DNA from: SAR202 cluster bacterium
GTDB lineage: Bacteria; Chloroflexota; Dehalococcoidia; Lucifugimonadales; GCA-2719675
Direction of reading: 5' to 3'
NCBI GenBank assembly: GCA_009392295.1
Contig: VFGW01000010.1
Span: 18,844-82,843 of the forward strand
Length of the DNA: 64,000 nucleotides
The notes under the pieces are model-generated. The model ran no database searches and was not told the DNA's origin. It worked only from the letters and a program-made list of their open reading frames with translations. Numbering within the stretch: position 1 is the stretch's first letter; the number at the start of each line of letters is the position of its first letter. A program made the translations under genes and the position numbers. This document shows positions 1-9,990 of the stretch, piece after piece.

Positions 1-538
1 CAATTACAGGATAAGCTCCAGAAATTCTTGCAAAAGATACTAATAATTGACCCACGACACCAACGCCAAAAACTGCTACTTTTTCATCTATCTGTAATTC
101 ACCTCTTCTAATACAATGTAAGGCAACATCCCCAAGTCGAGCCATCGCAGCTTGTTCATCTGTAATATCAAAATCAATATGTTGAATTTTTATAGGATCA
201 CTTGGATTTGAATCAAATTCTGTTACCCAATGTGAAGCATGATTTCCATAAGTCAAAACACGATCACCTGTCTTAAAAGCAGACATAGATTTTCCTGATT
301 CAAGTACATGTCCTACTGTTGTATATCCTGGTAATCTCCTCATATCTGCATCTGTAACTGGCAAACTATGCATTCCTGTTACATAACCTTTTTCACTACC
401 TGCACTGACTTGACTTTTAGAAACTCTAACTAAAACCTGGCTGTCACCTATTTCTGAAGTTTCAAAATCTTCTATTTCAATAGTTCTATTAACATCAGGT
501 CCTTGATAAACCGAAACTAATCTTTTACCTTTAGGCAT
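1..538 (-). CDS. Zinc-type alcohol dehydrogenase-like oxidoreductase, N-terminal part (runs off the window start)
   Basis: Reverse strand from ATG at 538 reads MPKGKRLVSVYQGPDVNRTIEIEDFETSEIGDSQVLVRVSKSQVSAGSEKGYVTG...GDRVLTYGNHASHW...KVAVFGVGVVGQLLV; MDR fold with Rossmann GxGxxG. Not in the ORF track because it is truncated. Confidence 0.8.
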   Translation of the reverse strand, partial: MPKGKRLVSVYQGPDVNRTIEIEDFETSEIGDSQVLVRVSKSQVSAGSEKGYVTGMHSLPVTDADMRRLPGYTTVGHVLESGKSMSAFKTGDRVLTYGNHASHWVTEFDSNPSDPIKIQHIDFDITDEQAAMARLGDVALHCIRRGELQIDEKVAVFGVGVVGQLLVSFARISGAYPVI

Positions 539-561
539 AACATTTACTCCTATAAAAATCT

Positions 562-1635
562 TTACAAATCAATAGTTCTACCTGTGTTAGAAGATTCAAT
601 CGCAGCATCAATAACCTCTAAAACATGTACTGCATCATCAATAGTTACTTTTGCTGGACGTTTTTCAATTGCAGCAGAAATAAAATCAGAAACAAAATTT
701 CTACCCCCAACATCACCATATGCTTCAGAATGAGGCATATTATTAAAATCAACTTGACGTAATCCACCACTTTCCCAATCAGGAGATATGCTCATCAAAG
801 AATATCCTTCTCCTTCAGATGGCTCAAGCCTTACATATCCATCTGCCCCCCTTATGCCTATAAAAGTGTCATAGGCTGCAGACGAATATCCCGCGCTACT
901 GGAAGGTAAATGATAACCACAATTAATTGTCCCTAGAACGCCGTTTTCAAATTTCACTACTAAACCAGCAGTATCTTCTACTTCAATTTTTTCAGGATTT
1001 CTATTTGCAACAATCGCTGAAACAGTTTTGATTTTTGAATCAATTAAGTGACATAATAAATCGATGTAATGGCAAGCTAACCATCCAAGTATCCCAGTTC
1101 CAGCCATATCCTTTTTAAAAATCCACATTTCAGGGTCTCTATACCTTACTTGAGAAGTAACCATTCTGGCTTCAACAGTCATCAAATCACCTAAAGCCCC
1201 ACCATCTACAATCCTTTTTATATCTTGCATAGAAGGCCCAAATCTATTCTGAAACATTGTTCCCATAGTAATTCCAAGTTCCTTGGCTTTCTTTGCAATT
1301 GGTTTTAAATCCTTAGATGTTAAAGCACCAGGTTTTTCAAATAAAGCACCTTTACCAGCATCCAAAGCAGCATCCAAAACTCCAGGACAAATATCTGGTC
1401 TCACACATACCAACAAAGCGTCTACGTTTTTATTAGAAAGAATTTCCGACAAATCAGTTGTCTTAGAAACAACTTTACTAGACAAACTAGCCATAGATTC
1501 CAAATCCTCATTTTCTAACCCACAGAGATATATTTGATCAACTTCATCAAGCACATCCAAAGTCTTAATATGCATTGGTCCATGGGGATGAGGCGTAGTG
1601 ATATATCCTACCGAAATTTTGTTTTTATCAACCAT
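562..1635 (-). CDS. Gfo/Idh/MocA family oxidoreductase
   Basis: ORF with GALFEKPGALTSKDLKPI motif typical of the family; the MVDKNKIS start (1635) is preceded by GGGAGT, so it is preferred over the longer ORF start. Confidence 0.85.
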   Translation of the reverse strand: MVDKNKISVGYITTPHPHGPMHIKTLDVLDEVDQIYLCGLENEDLESMASLSSKVVSKTTDLSEILSNKNVDALLVCVRPDICPGVLDAALDAGKGALFEKPGALTSKDLKPIAKKAKELGITMGTMFQNRFGPSMQDIKRIVDGGALGDLMTVEARMVTSQVRYRDPEMWIFKKDMAGTGILGWLACHYIDLLCHLIDSKIKTVSAIVANRNPEKIEVEDTAGLVVKFENGVLGTINCGYHLPSSSAGYSSAAYDTFIGIRGADGYVRLEPSEGEGYSLMSISPDWESGGLRQVDFNNMPHSEAYGDVGGRNFVSDFISAAIEKRPAKVTIDDAVHVLEVIDAAIESSNTGRTIDL

Positions 1636-1753
1636 TTTTACTCCCAAAATTAAAATAAATTTCCAAATGTCCAACTGTTAAACGGAATTCTAAAACAATA
1701 CTTTTAAGTATGCAATGAAAAAATAGCCAACATCACGAAATGATTATAAAGTA

Positions 1754-2590
1754 TTAATCATAAGCTGCGTTGGGATGATCCCCAAGAAGCCTTCTTTGCC
1801 TTAATGATGCTTGTTCAAGAATTGATTCATTAAATTGAAATTTATTCAAATAAGGTGGAAATTTTTGCGCAATCATTCTGTTAGCATAATGAACCTGTAA
1901 TAGATATCTATTTTGATTACTTTTATTAGCAGTTCCACGATGCCAAACATCACTCCTGAAAACAAGAACATCTCCAGCATTGCATAAAACACTTTGTTCG
2001 CCTTGCCCATTCCAATCAGTATCTCCATTAGGTAATCTTCCTGCAAGATGTGAACCTGGAACAAATTTTGTTGGGCCTAAATCTTCAAACAAATCATCTA
2101 AATAATAATGTACAGTTGTAACTAACAAAGGCACATTCACTCTAGCATCTTTAATCACATCTTCTGGCAACGGAAATGGCAACCAATCACAATGAAGTTG
2201 TTGATCTTTACGGCCCGGCCCTGTAATCCAAGCCGTCATACCTATTATATGGAAATTTTCATACTCTGATATTTTAGATCCTGCATGTACATTATGGCCT
2301 ACTACAGAAGCAACAAAATCTATAATCTTTTCCCGATCAACATACGCTAAAAAAATAGGATCTCTGTTAAAAACACATTTAATATGTTTTTCAAAAAATT
2401 TACCATCAGGATGAATGCCATCTCTATCAAAGCTCTCTTTGATAGGAGTCAATCTATCCATTGCATTTCGAAGTTCTAAAACTTCTTTATTACTTAAAAC
2501 ATTCTTGAAAAATGCATATCCAAATTTATTAAAATATTTTAGTTGTAACTCGGAATCCTGATATTCTTTTAACAACAAATGATCCCTCAT
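1754..2590 (-). CDS. Phytanoyl-CoA dioxygenase (PhyH) family, Fe(II)/2OG-dependent oxygenase
   Basis: HCDWLPFP (HxD) and SDVWHRGTANKSNQNRYLLQVHY (distal His/Arg); start codon overlaps the gatA stop (TAATG). Confidence 0.82.
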   Translation of the reverse strand: MRDHLLLKEYQDSELQLKYFNKFGYAFFKNVLSNKEVLELRNAMDRLTPIKESFDRDGIHPDGKFFEKHIKCVFNRDPIFLAYVDREKIIDFVASVVGHNVHAGSKISEYENFHIIGMTAWITGPGRKDQQLHCDWLPFPLPEDVIKDARVNVPLLVTTVHYYLDDLFEDLGPTKFVPGSHLAGRLPNGDTDWNGQGEQSVLCNAGDVLVFRSDVWHRGTANKSNQNRYLLQVHYANRMIAQKFPPYLNKFQFNESILEQASLRQRRLLGDHPNAAYD

Positions 2591-4065
2591 TAAATCCCCT
2601 TAGCTATTGGAGACTTTAAATCATGCCAACCTGTAGATTGTTCATACGCATAAGCTAGCTTTAATACATTACTATCATTCAAAGGAGCAGCCATTAATTG
2701 AAGCCCAACAGGTAAACCTTCAGAAATTCCACAAGGAATCGATATACTCGGAAGACCAGCAATATTTGCAGGTTGAGTAAAAACATCATTCAGATACATT
2801 TGCAAAGGATCAATAACATCGCCCAAATTAAAAGCTACTGTAGGTGCAGTTGGCGTAATTAAAGCATCCACATCTTTAAAAACCTGGTTAAATTCATTAC
2901 GAATTATTGTCCTTATTTTTTGTGCTTTAAGATAATATGCGTCATAATATCCTGCAGACAAAGCATATGTCCCCATCATGATTCTACGTTGAACTTCTTG
3001 CCCAAAACCACCTTCTCTAGTAGTTTCAATATCATCAAAAATATCTTCCAAATTTCCCTTAGATGAAAATCCAAATTTCACACCATCATATCTTGCTAAA
3101 TTAGCAGCTGCCTCTGAAGGGGCAATTATATAATATACCGCCAATGCATAATCTGTATGTGGTAAAGAAACCTCTTGAATCTCCACACCTAATTTTTTAA
3201 ATTCTTCAATAGCTTGATAAACTAATTTTTTTACTGATTCATCCATTCCTTCTGGAAAATATTCTTTAGGAATACCTAATTTCATTCCAGAAATATCTGT
3301 TTTCAAATTGGCAACATAATCCTGATGGGTATTTTTTATAGACGTAGAATCCTTGGAATCGTAACCGGAAATAGATTCCAAAACAATTGCACAATCTTGA
3401 ACATCTTTGGTTATAGGGCCTATCTGATCTAAAGAACTAGCAAATGCTATAAGTCCAAATCTACTCACCAGGCCATAAGTAGGCTTCATTCCTACTACTC
3501 CGCAAAAAGATGCTGGCTGCCTAATGGATCCTCCTGTATCAGATCCTAGAGAAAATAAACATTCATCTGCTGAAACTGCTGCGGCTGGACCTCCACTAGA
3601 TCCACCAGGAACTTTTTCTAAATCCCAAGGATTAGCAGTAGAATGAAAATATGAATTCTCTGTTGAAGAACCCATAGCAAATTCATCAAGATTTCCTTTT
3701 CCTAATAAAATCGCACCTTCAGAAAACAATCTTTGAGCAACTGTACAATTATATGATGGAATATAATTTTCCAACATTTTTGACGCACATGTTGTTTTAA
3801 TTCCCTTAGTAGACATATTGTCTTTTAACTGCATAGGAATACCCGTCAAAAATGACTGATTGCCATTTTTAATTTTTTCATCAGCAAAACCTGCTTGCTC
3901 TAAAGCAAATTCTCCAGTAACAGATATATAAGAATTAGTTAATTGATCAACACTTTCAATTCTTTCAAGAAAAACAGTTGTTAATTCTTTAGAAGATATT
4001 TCCTTTGAATCAAGTAGTTCTCTAGCTTGATGAATAGTTAAGTTTTTAAATTCGTCTTTAAACAA
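2590..4065 (-). CDS. gatA: Asp-tRNA(Asn)/Glu-tRNA(Gln) amidotransferase subunit A
   Basis: Amidase signature [45 protein letters not shown]. Confidence 0.95.
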   Translation of the reverse strand: MFKDEFKNLTIHQARELLDSKEISSKELTTVFLERIESVDQLTNSYISVTGEFALEQAGFADEKIKNGNQSFLTGIPMQLKDNMSTKGIKTTCASKMLENYIPSYNCTVAQRLFSEGAILLGKGNLDEFAMGSSTENSYFHSTANPWDLEKVPGGSSGGPAAAVSADECLFSLGSDTGGSIRQPASFCGVVGMKPTYGLVSRFGLIAFASSLDQIGPITKDVQDCAIVLESISGYDSKDSTSIKNTHQDYVANLKTDISGMKLGIPKEYFPEGMDESVKKLVYQAIEEFKKLGVEIQEVSLPHTDYALAVYYIIAPSEAAANLARYDGVKFGFSSKGNLEDIFDDIETTREGGFGQEVQRRIMMGTYALSAGYYDAYYLKAQKIRTIIRNEFNQVFKDVDALITPTAPTVAFNLGDVIDPLQMYLNDVFTQPANIAGLPSISIPCGISEGLPVGLQLMAAPLNDSNVLKLAYAYEQSTGWHDLKSPIAKGI

Positions 4066-4081
4066 TTTTATTCCTAATTAA

Positions 4082-4366
4082 TCATATGATTTTTCTAACT
4101 GAAAAAAAATCATCTTCTGTATCTGGTGCATTTCTTAATACATCTTTGACAGATGTTGAATTCTCAACTACATCATTCCTAAAAACTGAATCCAAATCCA
4201 CAGAATGGCCCGTAGGTTCAACTTTTTCTGTGTCAGCATTCTTAATCACATCAATATGATTGAAAATTTTCTCCAATTCAAATCTCATTTTATTGATCTG
4301 GTCATCAGTCATTTTGATTCTAGATAACTTGGAAATTTTCCTAACCTGCTCAAAGTCTAAACTCAT
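4082..4366 (-). CDS. gatC: Asp/Glu-tRNA amidotransferase subunit C
   Basis: 94 aa, VRKISKLSRIKMTDDQINKMRFELEKIFNHIDVI; immediately upstream of gatA. Confidence 0.92.
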   Translation of the reverse strand: MSLDFEQVRKISKLSRIKMTDDQINKMRFELEKIFNHIDVIKNADTEKVEPTGHSVDLDSVFRNDVVENSTSVKDVLRNAPDTEDDFFSVRKII

Positions 4367-4389
4367 TTATTTACCCCATCATTAAGTAA

Positions 4390-4968
4390 TTAATTATATC
4401 TATCCATTGTTACTAAAATCTCATTATCCAAATAAAACTCTAATGCTTCTACAGCATATTCTAAGGAAGAATTGATTTCACATAAATCTTGTCCTTCAGG
4501 TTCTCCTAAAACATAATCAATATCGTTTCCTTTTCCAGGTCTACCTATACCAAGTCTTAATCGATCAAATTTATCAGTTTTACAAGAATCAATTATTGAC
4601 TTAATCCCATTATGTCCCCCAGAACTTCCTTGCGCTCTAAATCTAATCTTGCCAGGAGATAAATCCATGTCATCATATACTACAATTAATTCAGAAATAT
4701 TCAAACAATATAAATCCAAAATTCGTTTCATAGCAATCCCAGAATTATTCACATAAGTTTGAGGCTTAACAAGAAGGATCCTATTCGATTTGATATCACC
4801 TTCACCTGAAGATACTATTCGACCTTTATCGTTCAAAAGTATCGAATATTTTTTTGAAATTAAATCAATAAATTTAAAACCTAAATTATGCCGACTTTCA
4901 GCATAATCTAATCCAGGATTTCCTAATCCAAATATTATTTTGTCAACATTTTGTTTAGTAATAATCAA
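4390..4968 (-). CDS. pth: Peptidyl-tRNA hydrolase
   Basis: IFGLGNPGLDYAESRHNLGFKFID, KPQTYVNNSG, VVYDDMDLSPGKIRFRAQGSSGGHNGIKSI. Confidence 0.95.
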   Translation of the reverse strand: MIITKQNVDKIIFGLGNPGLDYAESRHNLGFKFIDLISKKYSILLNDKGRIVSSGEGDIKSNRILLVKPQTYVNNSGIAMKRILDLYCLNISELIVVYDDMDLSPGKIRFRAQGSSGGHNGIKSIIDSCKTDKFDRLRLGIGRPGKGNDIDYVLGEPEGQDLCEINSSLEYAVEALEFYLDNEILVTMDRYN

Positions 4969-5882
4969 CCTGTCTTTTCAATATCAAAATCACCGCTTTT
5001 CCCACCAGTCTTTTTCACTAAATGCAGATTATCAATGTGTATTTTTTTATCTACACTTTTGCACATATCATAAATTGTTATACCTGCTACGCTAGCAGCA
5101 ACCAATGCTTCAATCTCCACACCTGTTCTTTCACTTGATTCAACTACTGATGTTACATGAACTTGATGATGAATTTGATCAATTTCAAAACTAATTCCCA
5201 CTTTATCAAGTAAAATTGTATGACAAAGTGGAATCAAATTTGAAGCTTTCTTTGCGGCCATAATACCTGCAATATTAGCTGTTGAAAAAACATCTCCCTT
5301 TTTGATTTGATTATCAATAATTAATTTTAAAACCTCAGCTCCTACAACAACTGTACATTTAGCTTCAGCTTTTCGAATAGTTTTTTCTTTTGAAGCAACA
5401 TTGACCATTGAAGCCTCCCCGTTATCATCCAAATGAGTCATTTTCACTTTTTTAAAGAGAGATTCCTGAGAATAAGAAGGTTGATTAATATTATTTTGTA
5501 TTTTATCAGCTTCAGATTGAGCAATTTGATCAGCTTCTTCATTATATTTATCGCCAGAATGACCTTTAACCCATTGCCATTCTACATTTTTGCTAATCAG
5601 TTGTTGATCTAAAAGTTCCCATAAATCTAAATTTGCTTTTCTTTTCCATCCTAGAGTTACAGAATTAATAACATATTTACTATCAGAATAAATTGTTACA
5701 TCTTCATCATCAGCAATGGATTCCAAACCAGAAATCACGGACATCAACTCCATTCGATTGTTAGTAGTATTATTTTCTCCACCTTTTAAAATCATTTTAG
5801 ATTTTTTATCTAAAATAATAGCAGCCCATCCACCTGCTCCAGGATTATTTAAACATGAGCCATCCGTATAAACCCGAATCAT
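4965..5882 (-). CDS. RNase HI - MoaC (cyclic pyranopterin monophosphate synthase) fusion protein
   Basis: One ORF: N-terminal RNase HI (IRVYTDGSCLNNPGAGGW, NNRMELMSVISGLE, YSDSKYV, VKGHSGDKYNEEAD) followed by MoaC (MTHLDDNGEASMVNVASKEKTIRKAEA, IPLCHTILLDKV, GVEIEALVAASVAGITIYDMCKSVD, KTGGKSG). Start set at MIRVYTDG; the ORF opens to 5915. Confidence 0.9.
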   Translation of the reverse strand: MIRVYTDGSCLNNPGAGGWAAIILDKKSKMILKGGENNTTNNRMELMSVISGLESIADDEDVTIYSDSKYVINSVTLGWKRKANLDLWELLDQQLISKNVEWQWVKGHSGDKYNEEADQIAQSEADKIQNNINQPSYSQESLFKKVKMTHLDDNGEASMVNVASKEKTIRKAEAKCTVVVGAEVLKLIIDNQIKKGDVFSTANIAGIMAAKKASNLIPLCHTILLDKVGISFEIDQIHHQVHVTSVVESSERTGVEIEALVAASVAGITIYDMCKSVDKKIHIDNLHLVKKTGGKSGDFDIEKTG

Positions 5883-5983
5883 AATTTTCACACTTCCAAT
5901 AAATAATTTATTCATCCAACAAGTTTAAGTATAATAGTAAGAACGCATATAGCCAATTAATTCAAGGATATAAATTTTGTCAT

Positions 5984-7447
5984 ATGTATAAATTCATTCA
6001 AGAAACTAAAATTTTTTTAATTTCAATCACCTTGTTATTTATTTGCGTTGGATGTTTTAAATCCGAAAAACCCAATAAATCATTTGCCCAAGAAGAAAAA
6101 CCCTCTTTTAAAAATTCAACACAAAATACACCTACACAAAAAACAATCTCTCAAAACATAACTCCTACAACTAGCACTACTGTTGTTCCCTCTCCTACTG
6201 CTGTTCCCACTCCCACGCCCACGCCTACGCCTACTCCTACTTCTATACAAAAGGACCCAAATCAAATAATTAAAAATGCCTTAATACATTTAAACAAAAC
6301 AGAATCAGCTCAATATAAAATAGAAATCAAACTAAAAACTACTTTCCAAAATTCTGACATCTTAATACCAATGGAAATTTCAGGTACATTCAATAATAAG
6401 AATGAAAATCAAGCTGACATATTCGTTCCACTAGGATTATTTACTTTCACTCATAAAATAATTAATACAAACAATAAATCTTATATATCTGATCCTAGTG
6501 ATAATAAGTTTTATCCTTTGCGAGACGATAATTTATTCACAGGTAATATTTTACAATTACTCAATCATTTAAATCCTGAATTCAAAAATTTTTCACCTAA
6601 ACCAAATGTGAACCTACTCAACTCCGGTGAATATCAATTAAATGGATCTATAAATTCTCTAGAATCAGGATCTTTAAATAACATTCAAACTGAAATATTA
6701 ATTGATTCAAAAACAAATCAATTCAATCAAATATCTATGTCAGGCAATATTAGTCTAGGCCTAATACCTTTGCCATTTTTGAAAGGTTTAGAAAGTAATA
6801 CCGCGAAATTTGAATTGTCTACTAATTTCACGAATTACGGTATAAACACACAAATTATTACTCCCGATTTAACACATCTTGGGAAACAATATGATTCATA
6901 TCCCGTAATGTCCATAAACGTAGAAAATAAATACTCTGCAATAATTCACATGGAAAATGGGGACAAAGTTTCTATAGAATTATACCCTGACAAAACACCC
7001 TTAACTGTTAATAATTTTGTTTTTTTATCGCGAGATGGATATTATAACAACATGATTTTTCATAGAATCATACCCGGTTTTGTTGCGCAAACTGGAGACC
7101 CTACGGGATCAGGTAAAGGTGACCCAGGATACGAATTCGATAATGAATTCCACATTAATCTAAAGCATGATTCTCCTGGAATTGTTTCAATGGCAAACTC
7201 TGGGTTAAGAAAAAACTCTAAAGGTACAAATGGATCCCAATTCTTCATAACATATAGAGCCACACCTCACTTAGACGGATATAATTCTGATGGATCAAAA
7301 AAAGATTGTAATCAACCCAACAGTTCATGTCATACAGTATTTGGAAAAGTGATCTCAGGGATGGAAACTATTGAAAAACTTTCAGAAAATAATAACAATC
7401 CTAATTACAGTAAAAAAATTGCAAAAATTGAAATAATCGAAGAATAA
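5984..7447 (+). CDS. Lipoprotein: LprG/LppX-like domain, Pro-Thr linker, C-terminal cyclophilin-type peptidyl-prolyl isomerase
   Basis: Lipobox LLFICVGC; TPTPTPTPTPTPT linker; IFHRIIPGFVAQTGDPTGSGKGDPGYEFDNEF...GIVSMANSG...GSQFFITYRATPHLDG cyclophilin motifs. Confidence 0.85.
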   Translation: MYKFIQETKIFLISITLLFICVGCFKSEKPNKSFAQEEKPSFKNSTQNTPTQKTISQNITPTTSTTVVPSPTAVPTPTPTPTPTPTSIQKDPNQIIKNALIHLNKTESAQYKIEIKLKTTFQNSDILIPMEISGTFNNKNENQADIFVPLGLFTFTHKIINTNNKSYISDPSDNKFYPLRDDNLFTGNILQLLNHLNPEFKNFSPKPNVNLLNSGEYQLNGSINSLESGSLNNIQTEILIDSKTNQFNQISMSGNISLGLIPLPFLKGLESNTAKFELSTNFTNYGINTQIITPDLTHLGKQYDSYPVMSINVENKYSAIIHMENGDKVSIELYPDKTPLTVNNFVFLSRDGYYNNMIFHRIIPGFVAQTGDPTGSGKGDPGYEFDNEFHINLKHDSPGIVSMANSGLRKNSKGTNGSQFFITYRATPHLDGYNSDGSKKDCNQPNSSCHTVFGKVISGMETIEKLSENNNNPNYSKKIAKIEIIEE

Positions 7448-7448
7448 A

Positions 7449-8342
7449 ATGCCAAATAATCAAGAACGAGTTGTTTACTTAAACGGTAAAATCCTTCCAG
7501 AAAGTCAAGCAAAAATCTCATTCAGAGATAGAGGTTTCATGTTTGGAGATGCCGTCTACGATACTACCAGGACTTTTGGTGGCAAAATATTTCGAATAAG
7601 TGAACATTTAGATCGATTTTTAAATTCTTTAAAATATATGCGAATTGAACCAAATATCACAAAAAATGAATGGGAAAATTTGACAATGCAAGTTTTAAAA
7701 CAAAACTTGCATTTACTTAAATCAAATGATGATTTTTGGGTTTCTCAAAGAGTTAGCAGAGGAGATGGAGTTAATCTTACTACAATAATAGAATGTTACC
7801 CATTACCACTCAAAGAAAGAGCAAAATATTACAAACATGGAATTCCAATAATCACACCTTCAACAAGAAGAATTCCTCCAGAATCAATAAGCCCTAGAGC
7901 AAAAGTGCATAACAACATTAATTTAATTCAAGCCGAATTTGAAGCAAAAGCAACCAATTCAGACTCTTTACCAATACTTCTTGATACTAACGGCAATCTA
8001 TCAGAAGGGCCGGGTGCTAATCTGTTCATAGTAAAAAAAGGAACACTTATCACACCAAAAAAACAAAGAATATTGGAAGGCATAAGTAGAGAAGTCACCA
8101 TAGAATTAGCAAGAAAATTATCATTAAATTTTTCAGAAGACGATATAGATCTTTTCGATGTTTATACAGCAAACGAAGCATTTGTCACTTCAACAAGTTT
8201 CTGTATTGTGCCAATATCCTCATTCAACGGCAATACCATAGGTGAGGGAGAAATTCCTGGGAAAATCACAAAAAAACTACAAAATGCATACAGTGAATTA
8301 GTTGGTATAGATTTTGTTCAACAATATCTTTCAAATCTATAA
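7449..8342 (+). CDS. Class IV PLP-dependent aminotransferase (branched-chain / D-amino acid aminotransferase-like)
   Basis: SFRDRGFMFGDAVYDTTRTFGGKIFRISEHLDRF; GNLSEGPGANLFIVKKGTLITP; ANEAFVTSTS. Confidence 0.87.
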   Translation: MPNNQERVVYLNGKILPESQAKISFRDRGFMFGDAVYDTTRTFGGKIFRISEHLDRFLNSLKYMRIEPNITKNEWENLTMQVLKQNLHLLKSNDDFWVSQRVSRGDGVNLTTIIECYPLPLKERAKYYKHGIPIITPSTRRIPPESISPRAKVHNNINLIQAEFEAKATNSDSLPILLDTNGNLSEGPGANLFIVKKGTLITPKKQRILEGISREVTIELARKLSLNFSEDDIDLFDVYTANEAFVTSTSFCIVPISSFNGNTIGEGEIPGKITKKLQNAYSELVGIDFVQQYLSNL

Positions 8343-9187
8343 TCAATTTCAATTCTGTTATTAACTTTCTTAATAAAGAGATTATCAATTAACCTTACAT
8401 CACCAACTTTTATAGCTATTAAAATAATTGTATCCCCATTAACCTCTAAAAGTTCACAAAAAGTATTCGGGTCCACAATTTTAACGTAATCTAATTCAAC
8501 TAACTTTTCTTTAGCAATACAATTTTTTACCTCTTTATAAATTGAATTAGAATCGAAAGTTGTTAAATATTTAATTCTTTCCAAAGCTGTATATAAAACA
8601 CCTGCAGAAATTCGTTCATTATTACTCAATAAAATGTTTCTACTACTTGCAGGCAATCCATCAAATTCACGTATAGTTGGAAGAATAATAATTTCAGAAT
8701 TAATATTTAGATCCACATTTATTTTTTTTATTAAAAAAGTTTGTTGAAAATCTTTTTGTCCAAAATAAACTTTACTTGCTAAAAACATGTTCAGCAATTT
8801 AGTTACTATAGTAGTTACTCCCTTAAAATGCCCCGGCCTTGATTTTCCTTCAAACAAATCTGAAAATTTTTCAACTACCACAGATGTTGTAAATCCATCT
8901 GGATATATCTCAGAAACGGAAGGACAAAATACAATATCAACTTCTTCTTTTTTTAACAGATCTAAATCTTGATCAATACTATTTGGATATGATGCAAAAT
9001 CTTCACTATTTGAAAATTGCATAGGGTTTGCAAAAATAGTGACAATCACAATATCACAATCGTGTTTAGCCTGCCTAATTAATGAAAGATGTCCAGCATG
9101 TATAGCACCCATGGTAGGTACTAAGCCAACAATACTTTTAGACTGTCTAAATTGATATGCCTCTGCAACCGATCTAATAATCTTCAT
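8318..9187 (-). CDS. panC: Pantothenate synthetase
   Basis: VGLVPTMGAIHAGHLSLIRQAKHDCDIVIVTIFANPMQF; YFGQKDFQQ; GLPASSRNILLS. Confidence 0.95.
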   Translation of the reverse strand: MKIIRSVAEAYQFRQSKSIVGLVPTMGAIHAGHLSLIRQAKHDCDIVIVTIFANPMQFSNSEDFASYPNSIDQDLDLLKKEEVDIVFCPSVSEIYPDGFTTSVVVEKFSDLFEGKSRPGHFKGVTTIVTKLLNMFLASKVYFGQKDFQQTFLIKKINVDLNINSEIIILPTIREFDGLPASSRNILLSNNERISAGVLYTALERIKYLTTFDSNSIYKEVKNCIAKEKLVELDYVKIVDPNTFCELLEVNGDTIILIAIKVGDVRLIDNLFIKKVNNRIEIDYRFERYC

Positions 9188-9201
9188 AACAATTTCTACA
9201 A

Positions 9202-9990
9202 TTAAAAACTTTCTTTTGAAGATGGAAAATCCCCTGAATTTGAATCATCAAAATATCGCTTCAAAGCTTCAAAAACAGACTGCTTTAAATCCAAATATTG
9301 CCTTGTGTGTTTATACGTTTTTCCGTCATACAAGCCTAAGACGTCATGAATCACCTGTATTTGACCAGAGCAGTAAGGACCTGAACCTATTCCAATAGTA
9401 GGAATAGATATTTCCTGAGTAATTTCCTTTGCCAAATCAGATTCAATTAATTCTAAAACTATAGAATAAGCGCCTGCATTTTCTATAGCTTTTGCATCTT
9501 CAATAAGTTTTTCTTTTTTATCTTTACCTTGTACTTGATAACCTCCCAATTGATTTACAGATTGTGGAGTAAGACCAATATGCCCCATTACTGGAATACC
9601 ACATTCAACAATCCTAGAAACTATATGCGCTATTTTTGTCCCACCTTCCAATTTCACAGATTGCGCTCCTCCTTCTTGAATTAATCTACCTGCATTTACA
9701 ATTGCAGTTGAGGGATCTGGTTGATAACTCATAAAAGGCATATCTGCAACAATAAAAGATTTTTTTGACCCCCTAACAACAGATTTCACGTGCATTAACA
9801 TATCCGACATTGTTACAGGCACTGTCGAATCATATCCAAGGCAAACTTGACCTAAACTATCCCCAACCAATATGATCGGAAAACCAACAGAATCAACGAT
9901 ACTTCCAAAAGAATAATCATACGCAGTAATCGCTGATATCTTTTCGCCTTTTTGATACATTTCAAAAATATGATTTATGCCTAATCTCAC
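9202..9990 (-). CDS. panB: 3-methyl-2-oxobutanoate hydroxymethyltransferase
   Basis: ISAITAYDYSFGSIVDSVGFPIILVGDSLGQVCLGYDSTVPVTMSDMLMH; GHIGLTPQSVNQLGGYQVQG. Confidence 0.95.
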   Translation of the reverse strand: MRLGINHIFEMYQKGEKISAITAYDYSFGSIVDSVGFPIILVGDSLGQVCLGYDSTVPVTMSDMLMHVKSVVRGSKKSFIVADMPFMSYQPDPSTAIVNAGRLIQEGGAQSVKLEGGTKIAHIVSRIVECGIPVMGHIGLTPQSVNQLGGYQVQGKDKKEKLIEDAKAIENAGAYSIVLELIESDLAKEITQEISIPTIGIGSGPYCSGQIQVIHDVLGLYDGKTYKHTRQYLDLKQSVFEALKRYFDDSNSGDFPSSKESF

